From contig CM007989.1 of the NCBI GenBank assembly GCA_002189035.1, positions 6,801,501-6,865,500 on the forward strand: a DNA stretch of 64,000 nt, in the 5' to 3' direction. Origin of the DNA: Utricularia gibba. Lineage: Eukaryota; Streptophyta; Magnoliopsida; Lamiales; Lentibulariaceae. Numbering within the stretch: position 1 is the stretch's first letter; the number at the start of each line of letters is the position of its first letter. The position numbers and the translations under genes are program-made. A model generated the notes under the pieces. The model was not told where the DNA came from, made no database searches, and saw nothing but the letters and a program-made list of their open reading frames with translations. Positions 47,440 through 58,851 of this stretch are shown here, one piece after another.

Positions 47440-49740
47440 ACGAAAATTATCAATTCAAAGGCATTTGTGTGGACGTGATCGCCAACATCAATTCAGTTTA
47501 ATAATTTTTATAAAATTAAAATTTACTAATATTAATATTTTTAATTAAATTCAAAAATCATAAATAAATAAATAAATAGATTAAACTTAATTTTAAATTA
47601 GGGATACTAAAATTGGACCCGCTATCCGCGACGGCCAAGTCCACGCGCATTTGGACGGGAACTTCGTCGCCTGTTTTTTACGGTTATTGTCTCCCCGGCG
47701 GATGCCACGCCGATCACGGCGCTGTGACGTGCCTACAGCGAGAAAAGAATCTTAGAATTATGCTTTCTTTTTTTAATTCAAAATTAGACAAGTTTGAGTT
47801 CCCTGATTCGTCCTTACAAAAATCTTTAGGCCTTGTTTGATATGAGGGTATAAGGTTGTTTTATGATAGGTTTAATAAAATTGTATTGTTTGGTATGTAG
47901 GTATAATTATACCTTAAATATTGGTATAATGATTATTATATCCATATAATACGATTATATATGGGTATATGTATACCCAAGGGGGTATGGGTATTTTTAT
48001 ACCAACATATTTGGGTTTAACTAAACCCAAATAATTTAATCCCACTAATACTTAAAACACATCAACCAAACAATGACTTAAAGTTAGCCACGGCGTCTAT
48101 GATTTTATTACATGTACGTACGGAAGAAGGTTCCTCCCATGCGGTAGCCGTTGGAATATCGTAGTAATGAATGATCTGTCACGTGACCTGACCACATCCT
48201 CCTATTCAATACGTGCACAACTGGGCCTGAATCACGAATCGGCCCAAAAGGTTGAAAAGTTACCATAAGTAGCTAGTTGCGCTTCCCCCCGGCCCCACAT
48301 AAAGATCCCATTTATGGTAAGTATCGAGTTGCATCCAGCTCCCACCATGGGACGAATGTTAATCATACACAATCATACAAACATTGTATATAATATTTAT
48401 ATATAAACCGTTATTTAATTAATTAGCTTATATATACTAAATTATACCATTCACACACTCATTTTTGTTGAATCAAATGGAATAAAGTATAAACTAATTA
48501 TATCTATGTTAACTACATACTTAAATTTATATTCTTTGATATTAAACGTTATATACAATTAAATATATACGTATATAATTAATATGTTATCTCTAAGTAA
48601 TATTTTAATACATATGAGTTAACAAGAAGGAAGCATCCCATGAATCAAGATGGAGACCCGCTACTCAGGCTATGGAATCAACCTGATGAACAAACAAGAA
48701 GAAGAAGGGCAGAAGAGCAAGCTAATAATGCCACATTTAAAGGATGCATTATTGGTAATAAAACCCAGTACTCTAATTATATCTGCATTATTGATCCCTA
48801 ACAGGGATGAATAGTCAGTTGTCTGGTGAGGGATTCCCCATCACTTCCTCAATAATGAAACAAACCACATAAACCTCACCAAACTCAATCTCAGATCAGA
48901 TGGATGGATGCCAACCACGCCCAAAAAACCCAATCCAACCCTTTTGCGTCATTTACAAAAATAAAAGAAAAGGGAAAAGCGTCTTCTTTTATCTCGATAA
49001 CCGCATCGCTGTAAAAAAAAGAAAAGCGATTGATTATTCATTGGTACGATGTCAGTTTATCGTCTGATAATCCGTCAGTCGCCTGTCAAAAGTAGACATT
49101 TACTGCGGATGGATGGGGCGAGCCCCAAATAATAATTAAAAAAACACAATTAGTGTGTGTCTGCGTGTGAAACCAACGACTATTAATTTTGTTTTAAAAT
49201 ATTACAGAGAAATTATGTTTTATTATTAATATTCATTTATTTTCAAGAAATGAAAGCTAATATAAATTAGTGGGTAATTTAGAAAAGTGTGCACCCATAC
49301 ACTCTCTCAACTTTTTCTTATATAGGATAATCAAATTTCTAATAAACTCTAAATTAGTGGGTAATTTAAGTCAATGGTCCTTGTAAACAATGGGTAATGA
49401 ATTCGGTCAGCGGGCGGGTTGATGGAATAATAAACTAATCACATTAACTGTGGTTCATTATTTTTGTGCCCAATCATGATTTTGTTATATTTTGTAAATT
49501 TAATATCTCATTAATTATTTTGATTCTGTTTTAAATAATATGAATTTAGAAATGTTTATTCTTTTAAATAAGGTTTTTTTTTTAAAAAAGTAATTTTCGA
49601 TAAATATAGATAATAATAATAAATAAATGAATAACTTTGCGATGGGTCAGCGGGGGTGAGTTTTTAATGAATTACCAAAAAGGGGATGGAAAAACCACAG
49701 TCCCTATTTATGAGATAGTTATTTCTGTTCTACCATCACA
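47440..49740. other. 2.3 kb intergenic DNA with one MITE
   Basis: Mostly A/T-rich. It holds a MITE candidate at 47829-48078. No open frame with a recognisable domain was found; a GC-rich island at about 47,610-47,740 has none either. The last few hundred bases before 49,740 are A/T-rich, then the WD40 leader begins. Confidence 0.5.
47829..48078. mobile_element. Tourist/PIF-Harbinger-like MITE
   Basis: About 250 bp flanked by TTA (47826-47828) and TAA (48079-48081). The left end GGCCTTGTTTGATATGA and the complement of the right end (AGTCATTGTTTGGTTGATG) share a TTGTTTG core, the terminus style of Tourist-like MITEs. The interior is rich in hairpins: GGGTATATGTATACCC is a near-perfect palindrome and TTGGGTTTA faces TAAACCCAA. 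No coding capacity. The flanks are TTA on the left and TAA, its complement, on the right; a direct duplication of TTA is not clean, so the assignment is probable rather than certain. Confidence 0.55.
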
Positions 49741-49901
49741 AACGACCCTCTATACGACGCCGTTTCGGACCTTCTTCCCTCGTCTTCCACCTTTCCCTCA
49801 ACTGCAACGGATCTGGGCTCTCTAGGATTGTCCGATCTCTTTGTTTGGTTGGGTGCGCACGGCCACAGCGCTTTCGTCTCACTCAACGATTGCGTGTGTG
49901 A

Positions 49902-50042
49902 ATGTATCCGGATATTTAGGAATATATACGGAGGAGCTTGGTCGCGGAGTATTGGCTGCTGTTTATTTTGTGAGGGGGTAATCGCGAGTTTTTTCTTTCC
50001 TGGTGTCGCTGTGAAGCGGCGGTTATGGATCGCGGGCCGTGA
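49902..50042 (+). promoter_or_regulatory. Two short uORFs in the WD40 leader
   Basis: Upstream of the WD40 start at 50055, ATG at 49902 opens a five-codon frame (MYPDI, stop 49917-49919) and ATG at 50025 opens another (MDRGP, stop 50040-50042). The second ends 12 bases before the main ATG. If the transcript starts near 49,750-49,850, both would be translated first and reinitiation would control WD40 output. Transcript start not known. Confidence 0.6.
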
Positions 50043-50054
50043 GGGGATAAGCGG

Positions 50055-53000
50055 ATGATGAGCAAAGCGGGGGAAGAAGATGAGGAGCGGTTCCACGACT
50101 CGTTGGACCGGCTTCTTTCCTCTGCTTCTTGCTCTTGTTCGCCGTCTGCCTCAGAGCAGGAAGACGACTACGATCGAAGTTCTGATTGTAGCCCTGATTA
50201 CTCTGTTTTGATTCCTAGATTCCCCCGTGGTGTGTCGGAGAACTACGATGTTTGGAAGTCTCAGCCGTCTTCGGTGGAGGAGCGTCGCATCCGCCTTCTA
50301 CGGCGAATGGGTCTAACGCGTGATCCATCTCTCTTATATCACCGACCTGTCTCATTTCCGTCCCATCGATTACTTCGAAATAGCGTCGTGACTTTCAACG
50401 AGGATGGAAATTCGTTGAAGAGCTCGGGGATTAGCCGGGAAGGTTTTGGTGATGGAACTCACGGAGATGGTAGAGCATCTGGAATGTTCCGATCCAAGTC
50501 AAATGGGGACTGTAGTTATGGTAAAAATCCAGAGGTAAGTTCGGTTGAATCTGGAGTTCTCAGAGGTGAAAATACCATGGGAGAGGTCACTCGAAGCCAT
50601 TCACAAGATAGCGTTTCGGATTCTCCGGATAAACCATCCATTGTGAGGATTAGGACTAACATAAATGATGGAGGGATGTTTGGTGACTTTCTGGATCTTG
50701 ATTTGGAAGAAGTCGATGCGATGTGTATGATAAAAAATCTGGATAACGGAAAGAAGTTTGTAGTGAACAAAGTCAGGGAGGATGGTACATGGGAAAAGAT
50801 TAAGGAAATTGGAACCGGCCGCCAGTTGACAATGGAGGAGTTTTCGTCTGAGATGTGTGTGGGGACTTCACCTATTGTGCAAGAACTGATGAGGAGGCAG
50901 AATTTTGAGGATAGAAGTAACGAAGGCTGTGTTTCAAATGCAAATGGGACTTTTGGGGGTGTGTCTAAGATGAAAAAGAGTAGAAGTTGGCTGAAGAGTT
51001 TAAAAAATGCTGCAAGTTCTGTTACAGGGCAAAAGGAGAGACGTAGTAGTGATGGGAGGGATACTTCATCTGAGAAGGGTGGCAGGAGATCCAGTTCTGC
51101 CACCGACGATGTCGACAGCCAGGAGGTTTGCTTTCATGGCCCTGAGAGAGTTCGTGTCAGGCAGTATGGAAAATCTGTTAAAGAGGTTTCTGCCCTATTT
51201 AAGAGCCAAGAGATCCAGGCTCACAATGGCTCAATTTGGGCTATCAAGTTTAGTTTGGATGGAAAGTACTTGGCTAGTGCTGGTGAGGACTGTGTGATTA
51301 ATGTGTGGCAGGTTCTAGAAACAGAAAGAAAAGGAGACTTTTGTTTGGATAAGTTTGAAGATGGAAATCTTCAAGTTCTGTATTTATCTAATGGATCACC
51401 TGAACCGTCAACTTTGTCACCTGGCCGTTGTGAGAAGAAGAGAAGAGAGAGGTCATCAATAACAAGAAAATCTGTTAGTTTAGAACAGATTTTGTTACCA
51501 GAGACCCTTTTTTCCTTTTCCGAGAAGCCTATGTGCTCGTTGGAAGGACATCTAGGTGATATTTTGGACCTTTCATGGTCTAAGTCTCAGGTTTGTTAAT
51601 GCTTATGCTCCACTGAATCCTACACAGGACCTGATTATTAGTTTCTGACCTCAATATGGGCTTAGATATTTCATCTTAATCACCCCGTATTGAATTTGAT
51701 ACTAGAATCTCTGTTGAACTTTTCATTTATGCAAGTGTTAAGACTATTAGGATGGCTTGATATGTTATCCCTCGCAATAAAATACTCTACATGCAATTCT
51801 GGATGTTTTACTATCCCATCAACATGAACGTGAATTTGTTTCTTTTCTACATTACTCGTGTACGACTATGTTACCCAAATTATTTGTTTTTGGATCTATT
51901 AGTTCAGCGAATTGACTGAATCTTCATCTCTTCAGCAACTGCTATCATCTTCAATGGACAAAACAGTGCGCCTTTGGGATTTGTCCAGCAAGTCTTGCCT
52001 GAAAATCTTTGCGCATAGTGATTATGGTAACCCCACATTTTCTGCTTTGTTTTCGTTCGTGGACCATTTTAAGATTATTGTGGAGAAAGGATGCACCGTA
52101 GCTTCTGGAAACTACATGATTTAATTTTCATGGTGCTGCAGGCCATTTATTTGTGGAAGGATGAGTATTTAAACATGTGTAGGATAAAACCAAAAAAAAA
52201 GTGTCCTAGACTAGTCACCATCATAAAATTGCCCTCCTGATATGCCCAGCATGTTCATCTGTTGTTGGCTTAAAGTTGGAGGCCAACATGTGAATCCATA
52301 GTCCTTTGGGCTTTTAAATTAGGGATTTTGTTGTCAATTGTACCGAGTTTATGACAAGTCCTGTCTGTGATGAAATTCTTTAGAACTATACTGGACACAG
52401 GAAGGTACGTTGATGTATGTTAAATGTCATGTCGAATGGAATAAAGAAAAAGTTTTTGAGTCACATTCTAGTGCTAAAATTAGTCTTTTGGTTGATTTAC
52501 CGCATATCGATGAAATATTGGTGCATCCATTGATCAGTTTGTGGGTTTTCCTTGACTCAGTTACGTGCATCCAGTTCAATCCTGTCGATGATAGGTACTT
52601 CATCAGTGGATCCTTGGATGCTAAGGTCCGGATATGGAGCATTCCAGATCGCCAAGTTGTTGATTGGAATGATTTGCACGAAATGGTTACTGCAGCTTGC
52701 TACACACCAGATGGGCAGGTTAGGAGTGGTGGATTGTATACCACTAGAACATATCTCGTTATTATTTTTTATTTCTTCTTAAGTGTAAACTAATATCATT
52801 TGCTTACAGGGAGCTCTGGTTGGTTCTTACAAGGGCAGCTGTCGCCTATTCAACACATCAGGTTCATCAGTCACCTCCATTAATGGGAAGGATTCACTTT
52901 TCTTGCTCGTAAAATTACTTATTTACGGCTGGATCATTTTTCAGAAAATAAGTTACTGCAGAAAAGCCAAATCAACTTGCAAAATAAGAAGAAAAAGTCT

Positions 53001-54771
53001 CATCAAAAGAAAATAACTGGCTTCCAGGTACACAGTTCATTTGCCAATTTTATTCTTGCGGTCAAAGTCATATTTTCCAACTGTTACTCTGACCATCTCC
53101 CCGAGGCCGTAATTTTTTATTTGAGATAGCTATTTCTTGAAAATGTGCTCTTGTTTTCCATTGTGCAGTTCTCTCCTGGAAGTACTTCCGAAGTGCTTAT
53201 TACATCTGCAGATTCCAGAGTTAGAGCCATAGATGGTGTCGATCTTGTTCACAAGTTTAAAGGTAAAGCTATCATCTTGAAAAACTTTATTTTAAAAATG
53301 GTATATGGGCTCTTTAGTTCTTGTGCGTTACAGTTTCGCTGTCCCTTTTTATTTATGCACCTTTTTACTAGTCTACCTAATTTGTCCTACTAAAATTCTG
53401 AAAGTACATGCCCCTGTTTTTGGTTTTCGGTGTTATGGATCTTTGCTGTGAAGAATCAAGTGATGTCCTGATGCTGATCATTTGGTTAGCAATGTTAGAT
53501 TCCTCACCGCCATCTTCCCTTTCCTGTCACTGTGTAAAAATAGGCGTTTCCTTTTTTAGGAAGGGGTAGTAACATGGTATGTGGACTACAATTCTTCTGT
53601 CTTTTAATTTTGACAAGGCAGGCCTTGGCTGTTTGGGTTATTCAGGGGGAGTTACAATGTGCTTGGATTAAAGCCTATTATTACCCTATCATCCGACTTA
53701 AGAAACTCATTCTTTCCCATCACATGACTCCGGATTACTGTCTGCCATTAAAAAAAAAAACCTTTTTATTTTTTCAACAATTTTCTACCTTTTTTGCTTT
53801 GCCTGAAAACTAGCAACTCGTTTGCATTGCAGTGTACTCCATTTTATAGTTCGCAGGCTTTATGGCTGCAGTACTTCTTTTGCATGTGTCTTGTGTCGTT
53901 TACAATAATAACTTGGTTAGTGTGCTCCGAGATGTTATGCTTGGAAGAATTAGAATGACTGTTCGGAAGTGAAGGTGGCCTTCTGTCTTTTTCCAAACGA
54001 TGCTTCATGTAGTTTATATTCAGAAAACAAAGCTTTAGTTAGCTGAAAGTAAAACCGCAAGACACTTGGGCTGTTTGTCCTTGTCCGTGAGTCCGTCCCT
54101 GTTTATGGTAGCATCTTCAGGGTTATTCATCCTTCATTCATGTTATTACTGGTGCAATTTTGGCAGGCTTCCGCAATGCAAACAGCCAGATTTCAGCCTC
54201 CATCACCTCCAATGGGAAATATGTGATCTCTGCCAGTGAAGATTCATGCGTTTACATCTGGAGACATGATAATGAGTCTCAGCCCAACAGAAGCAAAGTT
54301 GGGGTAACACGCGCGTACGAACTGTTTCACTGCCAAGATGTTTCAGTGGCAATCCCATGGCCCGGAATGGCATCCGATTCGTGGGGTTTCCCCAACTCCT
54401 CACCCCAGAGACGTGATGGAGGAACTACTGGGTATCACCATGAGGAACCATTGACAGCATATAACCGGAACATGCCTACCGATGAGAGTGGCTCCCCTTG
54501 GGAATCTGGATGCAGCAATAGTCCCCTCCATGGGGCTCTAGCAGCTGCATCCCCCAACCGCTGCCTCTTCGATAGGATCTCAGCCACATGGCCAGAGGAG
54601 AAGCTTGTCGTCTCGCCCGCCCTCAGGAACCGCAGCGCTTCCCATGCCAGTGTGGATTTCTCGAATGGGGTTTATCACAACAGGTCGGCCTGGGGCATGG
54701 TTATAGTAACAGCTAGTCGTAGGGGCGAGATCAGAACATTCCAAAATTTCGGGTTGCCAGTTCGCATTTAG
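50055..54771 (+). CDS. WD40-repeat protein, plant WDR44-like
   Basis: Seven exons: 50055-51590, 51936-52026, 52561-52718, 52810-52861, 52945-53027, 53169-53262 and 54167-54771; phases agree, 872 aa. The N-terminal 370 residues are acidic and Ser-rich ([40 protein letters not shown]), with a conserved [20 protein letters not shown] block. The WD40 propeller starts at [20 protein letters not shown] and continues with [90 protein letters not shown] and [19 protein letters not shown]. Animal WDR44 binds RAB11; the plant proteins are poorly known. Start chosen as the first ATG of an in-frame Met-Met pair after two short uORFs. The last intron is about 900 bp. Confidence 0.92.
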
Positions 54772-54911
54772 AGGCCGGAGGAAATGGAGGGACTTGGATG
54801 GAAGAACAGTTGAACGGAGACACTGAGCGACACCTCATGGACAGTCTACAGTTTTGCCTTTTGGGTTCTGTTTTTGGTGACCGGCCGCCGGCGGCATATT
54901 CCGGTGAATAG

Positions 54912-54929
54912 CTCTCTCTCTCTCTCTCT
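54912..54929. repeat. (CT)9 microsatellite
   Basis: CT run in the probable 3' UTR of the WD40 gene, about 140 bp after the stop codon. Confidence 0.95.
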
Positions 54930-54979
54930 TTCTGCCTGCTGCATTGTCGACGGTAGCGGGTCGCACCCATGGGTGATCC

Positions 54980-55395
54980 GTGGGAGCAGTTAATAGGGTG
55001 AGAAAAAGTAAAGATGTGTTAAAACAGGTTGGATGGAGGAAAGCTTAATGTTTGTGAGAACTGTAAAGGGGAATTTGTAATCCACGTGAAAAAAAAAAGA
55101 AGAAAAATTCATTGTTGATTTATTAAATTAAACAAATTCGGGATCGTCTTTTAAATTCGTTGTTGAATTTTTTTTTTTTATTCTATGTCTCACCTCTCAA
55201 GGTTAATTTATTAAATTTACAATCGATTTAATTATAACATATGGTTTTTAAATTTCATATTCAATTATTTTTATATTTTATAATTAATTAAATTCAATTT
55301 AATCTATTGTAAAAGACAATTACGCCCAAAAGAGTAGGTCAAAACACAAAAGATACTGAATACCATTTAAAACATCAGACAAAGTGGTACCTTGC
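54980..55395. other. WD40 3' flank and AT-rich spacer
   Basis: A/T-rich DNA with poly-A and poly-T tracts between the WD40 3' end and the POR pseudogene. No feature recognised. Confidence 0.6.
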
Positions 55396-55403
55396 ACCTT
55401 ATA

Positions 55404-56766
55404 ATGACTCTACAGGCTGCTGTTTTGTTCCCTAGGGCAACTTCCACTCTCAAGGAGTTTGACTCAGCTTTCTTGGGTCCTCTTGCATTCGATATTTTTG
55501 TGACAAATGTCGTGTCTTGTACAGTTCTCTCAAGAGCTCAAGCATGTTCGGTGTTTCACTGTCTGATGATGTTGTGGAGGAGTTGTTGATCTCATCTGCA
55601 AGCAAAACCATGGTAGATTTGTCAGTTTAAATTGGGAAATGATTCTGTTGATGATCATGTGAGCTTGTTTTGTTGCAGAGCAGGTGCAGGAACTTGCCGG
55701 CGGTCAAAGCGGAGGCAGCGGCAACATCACCAGTGCAGGGGAGGAAGGGGACCGTGATTGTTAGCGGTGCACCGTCCGGGTTAGGCCTTGCGACGGCGAA
55801 AGCAGCAGTGCCTGAAAGTGGGAAATGGCATATCATCATGGCCTGTAGGGACTTTCTCAAGGCAGAGAAGGCAGCGAAATCCGTAAGGCGAACTATACCA
55901 ATATTCACTTGGACCTTGCATCTCTTGAAAGTGTGAGGCAGTTTGTCGATAATTTCAGGCGACAGGCGGCCAGGACGGACTGCTGTTTATCAGCCAACTG
56001 CAAGGGTGCCATTTGGGCCACCTCCTTCTCGCAAGATTGCTCCTTGATGGACTGAAGCAGTCCAATTACCCTCAAAGAGGCTTATTATTCTTGGTTCGAT
56101 CACAGGTTCGAATATGAATTCCTGCAGATTTCAGACGAAATGACAGACAAAACTGTTTGATCTCTTAATTTGAAATGTTAGAGGGATACAAATACTTGGC
56201 TCGGAATGTACCTCCAAAGGCTGATCTTGGTGACTTGAGGGAACTCCAAGGTGGGCTAAATGGAATCAACATCTCTCCGATGATTGATGGGGTTCACTTT
56301 AATGGTGCCAAGGCATAGGACAGTAATGTCTGCAACATGTTGGGAATGCAAGAAATTCACCGACGTTTCCATCATGATACAGGCATCACATTCGCATCTC
56401 GGTACCCTGGATGTATTGCTACGACTGGCTTGCTCAGGGAGCATATCTCACTGTCCAGATTGCTTTTCCCTCCATTCCAGAAGTTCATCACCAAAGGCTT
56501 CGTTTCAGAAGTAAAATCTGGCAAAAGACCAGCACAGGCATGTTAGTTATTACTACAGAAAGAGAAAAGAGAAAAAACATAAGTAGAATGTGATCGTGGT
56601 TATCCAGGTTGTGAGCGATCCAACCTTGACAAAATCTGGTGCGTACTGGAGCTGGAACAAGGACTCCGCTTCATTCAAGAAGAAGTTGTCAAAGGAAGCT
56701 AGTGATGTTGATAAAGCTAAGAAAGTAAGGGAAATTAGTGAAAAACTTGTAGGCATGAGTGAATAA
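55404..56766 (+). pseudogene. POR: Protochlorophyllide oxidoreductase (POR) pseudogene, intron-containing
   Basis: Starts with a transit-peptide-like MTLQAAVLFPRATSTLKEF (55404). After a TTGCAG acceptor-like site comes the Rossmann region with [19 protein letters not shown] and [21 protein letters not shown] frameshift follows. Next is [20 protein letters not shown], then a gap of about 40 residues, then HLGHLLLARLLLDGLKQSNY in another frame. Further pieces are [33 protein letters not shown], and a last exon (56608-56766) [23 protein letters not shown] reduces protochlorophyllide to chlorophyllide in light and needs a YxxxK pair. Here a three-base loss turns the TAC-AAG region into TAG and the next Lys is Asn (KA-stop-DSNVCN). 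Multiple frameshifts, a stop and lost active residues show it is dead. Retained introns mean it arose by DNA duplication, not retroposition. Confidence 0.92.
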
Positions 56767-57249
56767 GCTTGCTATAGAGCAAGACTTTCAGATTTAGAAG
56801 TCGCCTGCCTTTGAGTTGTAATAAAAAACAATCCACCTTGTGTTCAAGTGAAACACATGCAGATGAGTACATGCACAAAAAATTAAAAATAAAAAGTCTC
56901 CCTTACCATTGACGCCAAACCACCTGAAAACGAATTGCATAAAAACACTTCATGACTTAAGTTCATATGCTGGTAAATCTGGAATGAAAGGTGCTATCAT
57001 GTCCAAAAAAATATCATGATGAAAAGCACCAGAAGCTTCGTCTTCTTGTAGGGGCTCAGTTTTACCTGTTTTACTCGCACAATAAATGACGCTTTATCAC
57101 TCTCATCAACACTGATCTTTAGATTCAGGAAGCTCTTTATAATATTTTTATGCGGTACAATAACCATGAAGAGCTATACACGAAACTTACAAACGTTGCA
57201 GAGCTGTTAGAAGTAAACACAGTTTAAACGCAAGTATGCATTTACAAAC

Positions 57250-57880
57250 CTATACAAACTTTTCTATGCAGGTTGCTAATGCGGACTCTGGAGCTGCACC
57301 GATGACAGCGTCTTTCTTGTCTCCATTCTTGAATATTAACACGGTTGGGACACTCCTGACACCATATTCGGTTGCAATTGAAGGACTCTCATCAGTGTTA
57401 ACCTTGTAACATTTGAGTTTACCAGCATACTGCTTAGCCAAATTATCAATCACAGGATGGAACATGCTGCACGGACCACACCATGGCGCCCAAAACTCAA
57501 CCAAAACAGGCAAATCAGACACCAAGACATGCGATTTCCAGGTTGAATCAGTAACGGAAACCACTACAGGTTCAAGAATCAAACAAAACTTGTGAAAATT
57601 TTATCTGGTGCTATCATCACTCCTAAATGAAACCAATGCAAGTGAACACACAAACACATGAAAAAATACCTTCAAGAACTGCTTCCTGCGCCTCGCAGCA
57701 AATCCTACAACCGCTCCTGCGCCCGCGTCTCTTTCTCAAACTCAGCTTCGCCGGCGACCGAACCGGCAGAACACTCACCCCTCTATATCCAACAGAGCCA
57801 GATACGGCAACCGGAGCCAGGCCGGCGGACGGCACGCCTGAGGCGCGTGAGAGTCCAAGGGTTTCGAAGCGAGTAGCCAT
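57250..57880 (-). CDS. Thioredoxin m-type, chloroplast
   Basis: Two minus-strand exons (57670-57880, 57250-57563), phase 1 join, 174 aa. Exon 1 encodes a Ser/Arg-rich plastid transit peptide ([15 protein letters not shown]...). Exon 2 carries the thioredoxin fold with the active site [12 protein letters not shown] (Cys99 and Cys102), [19 protein letters not shown], the cis-proline VPTVLIF and [11 protein letters not shown]. m-type thioredoxins receive electrons from ferredoxin-thioredoxin reductase and regulate Calvin-cycle and other stromal enzymes. Residues just after the active site are SMFHP rather than the usual basic/aliphatic sequence, which may mark a divergent m isoform. The start ATG sits in a CCATGG-type context. 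The gene is tail to tail with the POR relic. Confidence 0.93.
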
Positions 57881-58255
57881 GGCGGAATGCAAGAGTGCTG
57901 ACTGTGTTCCAAGTTTTTCAACTCCGTGCCATGGAAGCTTTATGTGCGTGCGTGGCTGGGCCCCACAGTATCTCAACGATGTTTTTTACGTGGCTTTCAG
58001 AATTTTGATACGGATAATCAACTTTCGAAATATGGGCTTCCTTTTTTTGGGCCTCAAATTTTAAAATTAATATTACAAAATTAAAAATTCCAATAAATTC
58101 ACACCACAATAATAATTTATCATAATAAAAAATAAAATTATGGATAAACATGAAAGTTAATTTATATTATTAAATGCCTCGAAGATTTCTGTTTTTATTT
58201 TGTGCAATTTTTTTTTTGATATTTCGGTATATAAAAATAAAAAAAGCATAATAAT

Positions 58256-58495
58256 TTAAATATCAACGCCGGCGACGATTGTCCGCGGCGGTTTCTTATG
58301 ATAGAACTGGCCCCTCCGTTTGTGAGGCAAATGCCGGCGGCACATGGCGTTGTAGCTGAGGTAACCGCTTCTCCGGAGCTGCTCCAGGGGGATCGCGGAC
58401 TCCATGAGGAGCTCCGTCTCATCGAACTGCGCTCCCGCACCCGCCGTCGCGATCACTGTCATTAGGAAAAAGATCGCCGTCCGGAAACCCACCAT
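58256..58495 (-). CDS. Small secreted peptide precursor, RALF-like but cysteine-poor
   Basis: Intronless 79 aa. A clear signal peptide (MVGFRTAIFFLMTVIATAGAGA) is followed by an acidic propeptide (DETELLMES). Next come a possible dibasic cut (QLRR) and a basic C-terminus, GYLSYNAMCRRHLPHKRRGQ, then FYHKKPP. RALF peptides typically show RRxL, then YISYGAL-like, then CxRRGxSYY. Here YLSY, AM, LP and RRG-x-x-Y fall at matching spacing, but only one cysteine remains and the two canonical disulfides are impossible. I infer a divergent RALF-like signalling peptide that would bind CrRLK1L-type receptors, if related; it could instead be an unrelated secreted peptide. The frame is open eight codons upstream without an ATG, so the second-best context MVGF start is used. 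Confidence 0.5.
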   Translation of the reverse strand: MVGFRTAIFFLMTVIATAGAGAQFDETELLMESAIPLEQLRRSGYLSYNAMCRRHLPHKRRGQFYHKKPPRTIVAGVDI

Positions 58496-58851
58496 CGTCG
58501 CTACCTTCCTTTCTCTCAACGGAAAAATCTGCAGTCCGATGAATCCTTAATCGATGCGAAAACCATTCTTTTTTTGTTTGATTTCCACGGGGTTTGTTTT
58601 TGTTTCTATATTTGGGAATGCAGTCGAGCTATTGTTTTGCGGGAGTGGATACCGGAGGGGAAGTTGCCGGTGGCGCAGCGGGGTTTACGGCGGTGGTAGC
58701 AGCGGCGGTGCGTGAGTGTAGGGCTGAAGAAGCAGAATGCCATAAACCTAAATAAGGAAGTCCCTCGTCGCAGGTACAGTGACAAAGACGAAGTCCAACT
58801 AGCATTAAGCAAACCACACTTTCTCCTAAAGCATCAATTGCATCTGAACAG

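Noticed and set aside
54203-54403. Minus-strand frame opposite the last WD40 exon
   Set aside because: Shadow of the coding strand.
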